DNA of 11,452 bases from a bacterium (GTDB lineage Bacteria; UBP7; UBA6624). The notes under the pieces are model-generated. The model saw only the letters and a program-made list of their open reading frames with translations. It was not told the DNA's origin and did no database searches. Shown one piece after another: positions 1-6,863 of this stretch (the first letter of the stretch is position 1; every line of letters begins with the position of its first letter). The stretch lies in the NCBI GenBank assembly GCA_014384545.1, contig JACNFQ010000022.1, forward strand, positions 1 through 11,452, in the 5' to 3' direction. Position numbers and translations under genes: made by a program.

Positions 1-1
1 G

Positions 2-229
2 GTGGGGGGTCGCCCGGGGGGGGTCTGGGTGTGGGTCGCTCTCTTCTCTTGGGCTTTACTCTCTTTGGATCGGTTGACAGCCAAGCCCCCTCTCCTCTTA
101 AGGATGGGCGTAGTATGTGCCCTTGCTCTCTTGGTGGGTAGGGTTTCAATGGGTGTGCTTGTCGTTCCAGGAGGGTGGCTCCCCGTATTGTGTGGATGTG
201 GAGCAGCCTGGATGGTGGAGAGGGAATGA
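2..229 (+). CDS. C-terminal fragment of small membrane protein, probably MreD
   Basis: The reading frame is open from the left edge and stops with TGA at 227-229, so only the last ~75 residues are present and the start lies outside. The fragment is very hydrophobic, with three likely membrane segments (around GVWVWVALFSWALLSL, MGVVCALALLVGRVSMGVLVV and GGWLPVLCGCGAAWMV), and ends in a short charged tail. The stop overlaps the ATG of the PBP2 gene (ATGA at 226-229), so the two are translationally coupled. In many rod-shaped bacteria the gene before mrdA is mreD, a multi-pass inner-membrane protein of the elongasome, and the size and character of this C-terminus fit. The MreD call rests on position and hydrophobicity; I see no diagnostic motif. 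It could be another small membrane protein. Confidence 0.45.
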   Translation: MGGRPGGVWVWVALFSWALLSLDRLTAKPPLLLRMGVVCALALLVGRVSMGVLVVPGGWLPVLCGCGAAWMVERE

Positions 230-1902
230 ACGCAACGCGTTTGCTGGTCGTTCTTGTGATGAGTCTCTTGGTCGTTCGGTGTTGGCATCTCTTCATTAGG
301 GATGGCTCCGCATTGAGCATGGCACTCAGGAACCAAGTGGAACGACCCGTTCGAACCGTTCCCAAACGTGGGGAAATTCGGGATCGGGATGGCCGGTTGT
401 TGGCAGGTTCAAGATTGATGGTAGATATTCGTCTTCCTGAAGGGGAGATCTTGGAGGGGTATCAGAACAAGGATGGATGGAGTTTGGATATTGATCTCTC
501 CTTGATCTCCCAGTTGTTGGTGGCATTCCCCGAGGCTCAACTACGCGAAAGAGAAGGGAGGTTTTACCCGTTGGATCGCTTGTTTAGTCATGTGGTGGGG
601 TATACCCGTCCGATTGATGCGGGGGGGTTTGAAGATTGGGACAGCGAGGGGTACGGACTCCATGATCGTGTCGGTGCGGTGGGGATTGAAGCAGCATACG
701 AAACCGTTCTAAAGGGTAAAGAGGGCGAAACGGTTCGGTGGGTAACGCCCGGGGGAGGGGAACGGATTTTGGATGTCGTCCCCCCTCAAGATGGGGCGGA
801 AGTCAGGCTAACGCTCTCCGCTCCCTTACAGTGGGTGGCGTGGGAGGGGTTAGAGGATCCTTCCTCCGGAGAGGTTACGAAGGGGGTTGTGATACTAGCC
901 GACCCCACCACAGGGGAGATTCTGGCCATGGTCAGCCGACCCGCCTTTTCCCCCTTGGCATTCATGGGGTCAAGGTGGGAAGAGCGTGCTGGGGGTGAGG
1001 GGACGGGGGATGAGTTATTGCATCGAGCCACAATGGGGTTGTACCCACCCGCATCTACATTCAAGATTGTTTCAGCAACGATGGCGATGGAGCGGATGGG
1101 TATTGATCCCTACAAGACATGGGACTGCAAGGGGTGGGTTCAGGTGGGGAACCATCTTTTCAAAGGGTGGAGATATGACTATGGAGGTCATGGTCATCTG
1201 GACTTGTTAGACAGCATAGCCCAGAGTTGTGACGAGACTTTTTACTACATTGCCAAGATCATGGCAGTTGACCAAAGACGTCCAGAGTACTTGTCTGAAA
1301 CAGCACGACTCTATGGGTTTGGTGCACCTGTTGGGATTCCCCTATCTGAGAAAAAAGGGACCGTTCCGGATGGGGCATGGAAGAGGGAAAACCGAGGAGA
1401 ACCTTGGTATGGGGGCGATTCGGTCAACATGATTATTGGGCAGGGGTTTCTAGAAGTGACACCGATTCAGCTCTTGGCGGCTTATCAGCCCCTTGCTCAT
1501 TCTGTTAGAATCATACCTCGTCTCGTTCTTTCGGTTGGAGGGCAGGAAATGGAAGCTATTGTGCGCCCCATGCCGATGGAAGAACGAACCCGAGAGATTC
1601 TCCGTGAGGGGTTGCTCCTTGTGGTTCAGGACGACTTTGGTACCGCAAAGAGGCTACGCCAGATAGAAGGCGTCGAAATGAGCGGGAAGACGGGGACGGC
1701 TCAGGTGGGGGGTGACAGGCCCAACCATGGCTGGTTTGTGGGGTATGGCGAGATTAGGGTGACAGAGAAGAGTCTTCGCCCTATTATGATTCTCGTTTTT
1801 GCCGAACATGGAGGAAGTTCTTCTTCTTCGGCAGTCCCCATTGCGGGGCGGGTATTGGCTGGGGTCAGGGACAGTTGGAGAGATAGGGAGGGAAAGAGAT
1901 GA
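226..1902 (+). CDS. mrdA: Penicillin-binding protein 2 (peptidoglycan D,D-transpeptidase, MrdA)
   Basis: This is a class B PBP that crosslinks lateral-wall peptidoglycan during elongation. It is anchored in the inner membrane with its catalytic domain in the periplasm. The start at 226 is preferred because GGAG lies 5 nt upstream and the ATG overlaps the previous stop; an in-frame start at 175 lies inside the upstream gene. The 558 residues begin with a membrane anchor (about 5-24), then the PBP2 signature RGEIRDRDGRLLA. The transpeptidase motifs are complete: S277-T-F-K280 with the nucleophile serine, S334-C-D336, and K488-T-G490 followed by TAQ. Family motifs GAVGIEAAYE, LYPPAST and IIGQGFLEVTPIQ are also present. 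It is shorter than E. coli PBP2 (about 630), with the loss mainly in the N-terminal head/pedestal region before residue 110. The stop overlaps the secG start. No rodA follows, although RodA is the usual partner. Confidence 0.95.
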   Translation: MNATRLLVVLVMSLLVVRCWHLFIRDGSALSMALRNQVERPVRTVPKRGEIRDRDGRLLAGSRLMVDIRLPEGEILEGYQNKDGWSLDIDLSLISQLLVAFPEAQLREREGRFYPLDRLFSHVVGYTRPIDAGGFEDWDSEGYGLHDRVGAVGIEAAYETVLKGKEGETVRWVTPGGGERILDVVPPQDGAEVRLTLSAPLQWVAWEGLEDPSSGEVTKGVVILADPTTGEILAMVSRPAFSPLAFMGSRWEERAGGEGTGDELLHRATMGLYPPASTFKIVSATMAMERMGIDPYKTWDCKGWVQVGNHLFKGWRYDYGGHGHLDLLDSIAQSCDETFYYIAKIMAVDQRRPEYLSETARLYGFGAPVGIPLSEKKGTVPDGAWKRENRGEPWYGGDSVNMIIGQGFLEVTPIQLLAAYQPLAHSVRIIPRLVLSVGGQEMEAIVRPMPMEERTREILREGLLLVVQDDFGTAKRLRQIEGVEMSGKTGTAQVGGDRPNHGWFVGYGEIRVTEKSLRPIMILVFAEHGGSSSSSAVPIAGRVLAGVRDSWRDREGKR

Positions 1903-2129
1903 ATCTATTGTTGGGGCTACATGCCCTTTTTAGTTTGAGCTTGTTGACATTGGTCTTGATACAGACGCAAAAAGAGCAAGGGATTATGGGTCTTTTTGGT
2001 CAGGGTGGATCTGGTTCCAGTTCTCGTGGAAAAGGACAAGAAGAAGTCTTGAAGGGATGGACGCGAAGAATCGCCATCGCCTTCTTCATTTCGTCTCTGG
2101 CGATCGCTGTTTTCCAAGGGTACGTCTAA
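1899..2129 (+). CDS. secG: Preprotein translocase subunit SecG
   Basis: SecG is a small inner-membrane subunit of the SecYEG channel that assists SecA-driven protein export. The 76-residue product has the expected layout: a first membrane helix (about residues 2-21), a polar loop with the family pattern QTQKEQGIMGLFGQGGSGSS, and a second membrane helix (about 57-75) preceded by WTRR. The alignment to E. coli SecG around IMLQQGKGADMGASFG and FFIISL is clear. The start is firm: GGAGG sits 7 nt upstream and the ATG overlaps the TGA of mrdA (1899-1902). The loop carries a K/E-rich stretch (RGKGQEEVLKG), and the usual tail after helix 2 is almost absent. Direct coupling to PBP2 is unusual; secG is more often found near tpiA or a tRNA gene. 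Confidence 0.87.
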   Translation: MNLLLGLHALFSLSLLTLVLIQTQKEQGIMGLFGQGGSGSSSRGKGQEEVLKGWTRRIAIAFFISSLAIAVFQGYV

Positions 2130-2359
2130 CCCCAAAACGATAGACATTCCTTTTCGTTCCTAGGTACCGTTGTGCACCCGGCAGGTGAAGTCGTGCATCC
2201 CTATCTTTTCTCGCAGATTGTGAACGAGTGTGGAAAACCCCCCTAAAGTTAAAGTTTGGTGCCTCGTTGTAATCCACTCGAACCAAACCCGCAAGAATAC
2301 CCAATGACCTGCCACGCACGCCGTGCATATTATGGCAAAAAAGACGTTGAGTTTGATCA
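2130..2359. other. Intergenic region between secG and tRNA-Leu
   Basis: Secg (+) and the tRNA (-) converge on these 230 bases. I see no convincing terminator for either: there is a run of six T on the - strand at 2337-2342 just downstream of the tRNA, but no GC-rich hairpin before it. A 66-codon open frame on the - strand (2160-2360) starts with an ATG that overlaps the last base of the tRNA CCA. It would encode a peptide with one hydrophobic segment (VFFAIICTACVAGHWVFL), but it has no ribosome binding site, so I do not call it a gene. Confidence 0.5.
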
Positions 2360-2446
2360 TGGTGCCCAGGGTGGGACTCGAACCCACACGCCCTTGCGGG
2401 CACATGGCCCTCAACCATGCGCGTCTACCAATTCCGCCACCTGGGC
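2360..2446 (-). tRNA. tRNA-Leu, anticodon GAG
   Basis: The - strand folds into a class II tRNA of 87 nt including an encoded CCA. The 7-bp acceptor stem pairs GCCCAGG with CCTGGGC and is followed by A and CCA (2360-2363). The D arm contains GGAATTGGTAGACGC. The anticodon arm CATGG-TTGAGGG-CCATG gives anticodon GAG, which reads CUC and CUU leucine codons. A long variable arm (GCCCGCAAGGGC, typical of tRNA-Leu) follows, then the T arm GTGGG-TTCGAGT-CCCAC. In E. coli the GAG leucine tRNA gene leuU also lies beside secG, but in the same direction; here it faces secG. The gene is divergent from ligA, and no clear promoter could be picked in the 56-bp gap on this strand. Confidence 0.97.
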
Positions 2447-2468
2447 TTAGAGAAGTAAATCCTAACCC

Positions 2469-2496
2469 TTGCATATACGTTTTTCTCTCATAAAAT
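2469..2496 (+). promoter_or_regulatory. Possible sigma70-type promoter for ligA
   Basis: TTGCAT at 2469-2474 and TAAAAT at 2491-2496 are separated by 16 nt. The -10 box matches the consensus in five of six positions, the -35 box only in its TTG. A transcript would start near 2503, which argues for the downstream ATG at 2584 as the ligA start, or a leaderless TTG at 2503. This is pattern-based only. Confidence 0.35.
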
Positions 2497-2552
2497 GGGG
2501 TCTTGAAGAAAAAGAAGTCGATTCCTAATAGGGAAGATGAAGATCGAACCCT

Positions 2553-2569
2553 AAGAGAGATTCTCTCTT
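2553..2569. repeat. 17-bp perfect palindrome ahead of the preferred ligA start
   Basis: AAGAGAGA, a central T, then TCTCTCTT form an 8+1+8 perfect inverted repeat. If ligA starts at ATG 2584 it lies in the 5' untranslated region and could be a protein-binding site or weak hairpin. If translation starts at TTG 2503 it is simply coding sequence. The low-complexity GA/CT composition makes chance possible. Confidence 0.4.
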
Positions 2570-2583
2570 GGTTGTCTGGCGAA

Positions 2584-4575
2584 ATGGTCTTAGAGACCAA
2601 GGAAGAGGTCACCTTGTTAGAAGAAGGACTCGTTCACCTGAATCGAGCCTATTACCGAAAGGGAAGTAGTTTGGTTAGCGATGCCGATTATGACCGAATC
2701 GTGATGCATCTCAAAGAGGTAGCAAAGCGTGAAGAGGGGCTTGTCCTACCCAGTTCACCCCTCTACAGAGTGGGGGCACCTATTGATGAGAATGAAACGG
2801 TGCCCCATCCTGTTCCCATGATGAGTTTGGACAACAGCGAAGGTCTGTCGGGATTTGATGAGTTCTTAGACCGGTTGAAAAAGGGATTGGGCAAAGAGCC
2901 TTCCCTCATTGCCGAATTGAAGTTGGATGGAGTCGGTTTTTCAATACTTTACATTGATCGCTCTTTTTCCCTCGGGCTTTCAAGGGGAGATGGGGCTCGG
3001 GGCGAAGATATCTCTCATACGTTGAAGACGATTCAAAATCTGCCTCTAAGATTAGCGGAAGGGGCACCGCGCTATCTGTTGGTTCGGGGAGAAGTCATCA
3101 TTCTGGATGAAGACTTTGAGGAGATGAACAGGGCTAGAGAAAGTCAGGGTATGGTTTTGCGAGCCAATCCCCGAAACACGGTAGCAGGAGCCCTAAGGAG
3201 CAAGGATCCCAAGGACGCAGCACGTGTTCCCATGACGGCATTGGGGTATGAGGTGGCGATGGTAAAGGGTGAGACAATCTCAACACATACTCAATCAATC
3301 GCTTTGCTGAATCGGGTGGGGTTCCCATTGGATCCACGAAGGGTCGTTGGAACTGGAGAAGAAGTCAAGACCTTCTTTAGGGAGATTCAGTCCCGAAGAG
3401 TGGAGTTGGGCGTTGATTGTGACGGCATCGTTGCGAAAGTCGATGAACATCAATTGCGGAAAAAGCTAGGAAAGACCGCAAAGCACCCTAGGTGGGCATT
3501 GGCATTGAAGTTCCCTGCCCGCCGTGCTGTGACCACCCTGTTAGGCGTGGATTGGCAGGTTGGGAGAACGGGGGCATTGACACCCGTGGCCAGGTTAAAG
3601 CCTGTGGAAGTAGCTGGGGTCGTTGTCCGAAATGCGACTCTACATAACAGGGCACGATTCTTAGCATTGGCACTAAGCCCCGGAGATAGAGTAGAGGTGC
3701 TTAGGGCTGGTGATGTGATTCCCCAAGTGGTAGGTGTCGTTCCAGGGTTCCAAGGGGAAGAGAAGCGACTCACACCACCTACCCAATGTCCTCTCTGTCA
3801 AGAAGAGTTGAAGAGTGAAGGGGAGGGGACACATCTCATCTGTCCCAATACGGAATGCTCGGGCAGAATCTTACAAGGGCTTCGCCATTTCGTAGGGTCA
3901 AGTGGGATGGATATGGAAGGTATGGCCGGAAAATCCCTCCTTTTCCTCGTCAAAAAAGGATGGGTAAAGAACATCGTTGATCTCTTCTTGTTGGAATCGG
4001 TCAAGGAGGACTGGGTGGGGTTGCCTGGGTGGGGTAGTAAACGTGTTGAGAATATTCTCCAGGGCGTTGAGAAGGCAAAGGAACAACCCTCTTGGGTTCT
4101 CTTGACGGCTTTGGGCATCCCCCTTGTAGGCCCTGAAGTTGCCAAGATTCTCTTGGGGGCGTTTGGTCCTGATGTCAGAGGATTGGTGGGCATTGCTGAA
4201 GAGGAGTTGGCGGAGGTCAAGGGTGTAGGACCACAGATTGCAACGGCGGTCGCTACTAGCTTCAAGCGTGAGGAGTTTGGTGAGAGCTTGGCGGGGCTAG
4301 AAAGAGCGGGGGTCAGGATGGACAGGCGGGAGAGTAGATATCAAGGTGGGGGTCGTTTGACAGGAAAGAGAGTCGTTTTTACCGGAAAATTAGGAATCGG
4401 TCGAAAAGAGGCGAAGTCTCGGGCAGAGAGTCAAGGGGCAACGGTAATGGGTGCAGTCTCATCAAAGACCGATTTCCTCATCAAGGGGGAAGGAGGAGGT
4501 TCTAAGGTCAAGAAAGCAGAAGCGTTAGGTATCGCTGTGATCAATGAGGATACTTTTCTTTCTTATCTAGAGTAG
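2584..4575 (+). CDS. ligA: NAD+-dependent DNA ligase LigA
   Basis: This enzyme seals single-strand nicks in replication and repair using NAD+ as adenylate donor. From ATG 2584 the product is 663 residues (E. coli 671). Domains in order are: the Ia NMN-binding region with SDADYD (about 32-37); the adenylation domain with catalytic lysine K113 in ELKLDG, then RGEVIIL, ANPRNTVAGALR, DGIVAKVD and ALKFPA; the OB fold (VGRTGALTPVA, NATLHN); a four-cysteine zinc finger (CPLC ... CPNTEC); helix-hairpin-helix repeats (LPGWGSKRVENIL, VKGVGPQIA); and a C-terminal BRCT domain (LTGKRVVFTGKL to the end). The frame also opens at TTG 2503, which would add 27 charged residues. I prefer 2584 because it places the lysine close to E. 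coli K115 and D33/Y36/D37 next to E. coli D32/Y35/D36, although neither start has a good ribosome binding site. A short hairpin (4590-4608) follows without a U-tract, so its terminator is unclear. Confidence 0.96.
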   Translation: MVLETKEEVTLLEEGLVHLNRAYYRKGSSLVSDADYDRIVMHLKEVAKREEGLVLPSSPLYRVGAPIDENETVPHPVPMMSLDNSEGLSGFDEFLDRLKKGLGKEPSLIAELKLDGVGFSILYIDRSFSLGLSRGDGARGEDISHTLKTIQNLPLRLAEGAPRYLLVRGEVIILDEDFEEMNRARESQGMVLRANPRNTVAGALRSKDPKDAARVPMTALGYEVAMVKGETISTHTQSIALLNRVGFPLDPRRVVGTGEEVKTFFREIQSRRVELGVDCDGIVAKVDEHQLRKKLGKTAKHPRWALALKFPARRAVTTLLGVDWQVGRTGALTPVARLKPVEVAGVVVRNATLHNRARFLALALSPGDRVEVLRAGDVIPQVVGVVPGFQGEEKRLTPPTQCPLCQEELKSEGEGTHLICPNTECSGRILQGLRHFVGSSGMDMEGMAGKSLLFLVKKGWVKNIVDLFLLESVKEDWVGLPGWGSKRVENILQGVEKAKEQPSWVLLTALGIPLVGPEVAKILLGAFGPDVRGLVGIAEEELAEVKGVGPQIATAVATSFKREEFGESLAGLERAGVRMDRRESRYQGGGRLTGKRVVFTGKLGIGRKEAKSRAESQGATVMGAVSSKTDFLIKGEGGGSKVKKAEALGIAVINEDTFLSYLE

Positions 4576-4694
4576 ATTCTCTCTTCGCAAGCACTTTCCA
4601 GAGGTGCTGGGAAGTCCTTATCAACTCCATTGAATCCCTGCCCACCGCCACCTTTCATTGCCCGCGGGGTGATTGGGGATCACTTGAGGTCAGG

Positions 4695-4726
4695 AAAAAA
4701 AAGTGGGGGGAGCCGAAGCCCCCCCC
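4695..4726 (-). terminator. Strong rho-independent terminator of the lipid A operon
   Basis: Read on the - strand, GGGGGGGGC-TTCG-GCTCCCCCC forms a 9-bp stem (one G-U pair) closed by a UUCG loop, followed by AC and eight T (A8 at 4695-4702 on the + strand). It lies about 80 nt past the reductase stop, so it ends the long leftward operon. On the + strand no T-run follows the hairpin, so it should not terminate ligA efficiently. Confidence 0.88.
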
Positions 4727-4731
4727 GAAAA

Positions 4732-4752
4732 GGTGTGTGGTGTGTGGTGTGT
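4732..4752. repeat. Three perfect tandem copies of GGTGTGT
   Basis: Three exact 7-bp units occupy 4732-4738, 4739-4745 and 4746-4752, between the reductase stop and its terminator hairpin. In the leftward transcript they read as ACACACC repeated. No function is evident; a slippage-made microsatellite in the 3' untranslated region is the simplest view. Confidence 0.8.
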
Positions 4753-4806
4753 CAGGGGATTGTCTAAGCGTATTGTACCCGAAACCGGAATGGTCTGCTC
4801 AGAGAA

Positions 4807-5937
4807 TCACCAATACTCTTCGTAATGGATGTTGCCGGGATTCTTTCTCCCTCTATCAGCGGTGTGACCCAAACCTTCCAACACCTCAATCACGCCCAAG
4901 GGGGTGGGATAGCTCTCCACTCCAGTCTCCTTATCCGTCTGGGGGACACCTAACATCTTGGGGTTGCCACAAAAGAACCAATGTGTCGTTTCAACTTCTG
5001 GGGTATACCCCAAGAGTTCATCCAACATGCCATCGCCGATATACCCTTGAATATAGACCTTTTTCTCGATATCAGGGTCGCGGGTTGAAAGCCCCACATA
5101 GTGGTAGTTTGGATACCTCCCCATCAGTTTCTTGTGGGTAGCTAGGTAGCCAAAGTCATGGCGGAACCGTGCGACTTCTATACAGACGATATCTCCCTCA
5201 AACCCATCCGAAAGGAGCTGGGAAATCATGGACATATGTGGTGCTTCCCCCGTACCCGTCCCCCCCAGAATGACAGTTTTGGTGTTCTCGCCCATGAGTT
5301 CAGATGTGTAATGCCCCGTCGCCTTTTTCCCGATTTGGAGGCGATTTCCTTCTTTGAGAGCGAAAAGGCGAGGGGTTAGACCAGGCGCAGGATTCCCTTC
5401 GCCATTGTCTCGGACAAGAACGATATAAAACTCGTAAAAATCGTCCTGCCCCGAAGGAACAAGCTCACCGGTCTCGTCATCTAAGATTCGGTGGCTAATG
5501 GAATAGGCTCGGCGCACCATCGTCGTTCCATCGGTAGGGGGCTCTTCTTTCTGGGTGCCTTCTAGCCGACTTTCAAACCCCAACAACCCTAAAGTGGTGT
5601 ATTGTCCAGGCTTGTAGGTCGCTTTCGCCCCATCAGGCTTTACCCGAAAAACTGCCAAGTCATCATGTGTGTATTGAATCGATACAATGGACGCGTTATA
5701 CTCAGCAGCGCGGGCGGATTCTTTCTTCCGGGTTTCTTCTGCTTCAAGGCGGGCTTCAATAAGATCTTCAGGCAGGATGAGGAGATCTTCTCGGGCTTCA
5801 AAGGTGCCTGAAGGGGTCTCTACTTCATAAAAGAAGAACCACTTTCCACCTTCAAGACAGACGCGCCACCCTAGAACTTCACCTGTCTCTCCGCTCTCGG
5901 TCCTGACGGGATCACCTTTGCGAAATACGAGAGGCAT
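4807..5937 (-). CDS. Ferredoxin-NADP+ reductase family flavoprotein with extra N-terminal domain
   Basis: This is an FAD enzyme predicted to move electrons between NADP(H) and ferredoxin or flavodoxin in the cytoplasm. In 376 residues I see YKPGQYTTLG (about 108-117), the FAD-binding R143-A-Y-S146, the NADP-binding G226-T-G-T-G-E-A-P233, CGNP (323-326), and the C-terminal aromatic end YW375-376 typical of bacterial Fpr-type enzymes (E. coli Fpr also ends in HYW). E. coli Fpr has about 250 residues. Here about 80 extra residues precede the catalytic part: a beta-rich segment (KGDPVRTESGETGEVLGW ... EVETPSGTFEAREDLLIL) resembling a small SH3/KOW-like barrel, then a charged helix (EDLIEARLEAEETRKKESARA). 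The gene starts 11 nt after the methyltransferase stop, has no clear ribosome binding site, and is last before the terminator. Its physiological partner is not visible. Confidence 0.88.
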   Translation of the reverse strand: MPLVFRKGDPVRTESGETGEVLGWRVCLEGGKWFFFYEVETPSGTFEAREDLLILPEDLIEARLEAEETRKKESARAAEYNASIVSIQYTHDDLAVFRVKPDGAKATYKPGQYTTLGLLGFESRLEGTQKEEPPTDGTTMVRRAYSISHRILDDETGELVPSGQDDFYEFYIVLVRDNGEGNPAPGLTPRLFALKEGNRLQIGKKATGHYTSELMGENTKTVILGGTGTGEAPHMSMISQLLSDGFEGDIVCIEVARFRHDFGYLATHKKLMGRYPNYHYVGLSTRDPDIEKKVYIQGYIGDGMLDELLGYTPEVETTHWFFCGNPKMLGVPQTDKETGVESYPTPLGVIEVLEGLGHTADRGRKNPGNIHYEEYW

Positions 5938-5948
5938 AAAGGAGGATT

Positions 5949-6863
5949 CTAATCCGACTTGGGGTCATTCGGAGCAACCCAAACGACCGTCAGATACTCA
6001 CCACTGGCTCCCCTTGAAAGGAGAAAGCGATCTACGAAAGCAACGAAGGTCCAAACGAGTGGTGCACACCATACGGGTGCCTCGTGGTGATGAGCAAGGT
6101 GGATGCCAATCGGGAGAGCCGATGAGATATGGGCTCCGGGCAGGACTTTCTCTATAGCCGGAAGAATACTCTCTTCGGAGCAATGTTCAAAGGGTGCATC
6201 TACGACGGGGGAGGGGGGGGAGGGTGATTCGCCCCAACCCAACCGACGACGGATACGAGAGAAAAAAGCGTGGGGAGCGATCGGAAGGAGGCGATCCAAC
6301 CATTTGACCCAAGATCCTAGAGATGAGTCAAAGCCCAAATGGTCAAGGATGATGAGCCTGCCACCGGGTAAGAGAGACTCCTTGATTCGTTGGAGAGCAC
6401 CCTCGGGGTCGGGCAGGTGATGAAGAACATCCCAAATGGCGACCACATCGTAGGTCTGCTGGGGCAAGGGGTAGGTGCCCAAGTCCGCCGAAAAGTGATG
6501 GATTCGGTCTTCCATACCTTGTTCTTTCGCATAGGTCTTGGCGATTTCGATTGAGTCGGGAGCGAGATCTATAGCGTCCATTTCAAACCCTCGCCGGGCG
6601 AGCTCAAGGGCTAACCATCCAATTCCACAGCCAAAGTCCAACCCACGACCAGGACCGATTCCAGCTTGGTCAAGGAGATTCTTTTTGAGGCTCCCGCGCA
6701 AAGCGTTCTCTATTCGGTGATCGTTGAAAGGGTTGTAGGGGCGTCGGTCAATACGGGTAGCATTCTGGAGATCAAGCCAATGGGGCGTTCCTCGGGCAAG
6801 TGCATCAGAATTGAAATGTGCCCAAAAGGCAGCTTCGTCCTGAAGATCCTCTTCGTAGGTCAT
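5949..6863 (-). CDS. Class I SAM-dependent methyltransferase
   Basis: This 304-residue protein is predicted to transfer a methyl group from S-adenosylmethionine; the acceptor is unknown. Motif I is LDFGCGIGW (75-83), the acidic residue after strand 2 is D99 in AIDLAPDSIE, the motif IV region is WDVLHHLPDP (144-153), and LLPGGRLIILDHLG follows (164-177). A Pro/Ser stretch (213-219, encoded by a C8 run) separates the Rossmann core from a C-terminal part with a histidine cluster (LAHHH) and one hydrophobic segment (264-282) that could attach it to the membrane. The ATG overlaps the glycosyltransferase stop (6860-6863), so the two are coupled. Placed in a lipid A operon after a sugar dehydrogenase and a glycosyltransferase, it probably methylates a glycan or lipid intermediate. 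Ubiquinone-type or other small-molecule methylation cannot be excluded. Confidence 0.82.
   Translation of the reverse strand: MTYEEDLQDEAAFWAHFNSDALARGTPHWLDLQNATRIDRRPYNPFNDHRIENALRGSLKKNLLDQAGIGPGRGLDFGCGIGWLALELARRGFEMDAIDLAPDSIEIAKTYAKEQGMEDRIHHFSADLGTYPLPQQTYDVVAIWDVLHHLPDPEGALQRIKESLLPGGRLIILDHLGFDSSLGSWVKWLDRLLPIAPHAFFSRIRRRLGWGESPSPPSPVVDAPFEHCSEESILPAIEKVLPGAHISSALPIGIHLAHHHEAPVWCAPLVWTFVAFVDRFLLSRGASGEYLTVVWVAPNDPKSD

Noticed and set aside
2086-2418. 110-codon - strand open frame across the secG end and the tRNA
   Set aside because: It covers most of a certain tRNA gene and the end of secG, and its composition is not protein-like.
2447-2502. Promoter for tRNA-Leu on the - strand
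   Set aside because: Candidates such as TATATG or TAGGAT lack a matching -35 box at proper spacing; nothing decisive was found.
3134-4265. Several - strand open frames of 60-155 codons inside ligA
   Set aside because: They are shadows of the ligA frame, lack ribosome binding sites, and show no recognisable motifs.
4590-4608. Hairpin AGCAC/GTGCT after ligA as a terminator
   Set aside because: The stem is only five pairs, the loop is nine bases, and no T-run follows.
4677-4695. 19-base stretch GGATCACTTGAGGTCAGGA identical, as I recall it, to part of the primate Alu consensus
   Set aside because: The match ends abruptly on both sides, the surroundings are bacterial, and it is followed by a clear bacterial terminator. 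Chance is more likely than contamination, though a read-mapping check across it would settle this.
5938-5945. Shine-Dalgarno-like AAAGGAGG on the + strand just before the reductase gene
   Set aside because: It is on the wrong strand for the genes here, and no + strand start codon with a credible frame follows.
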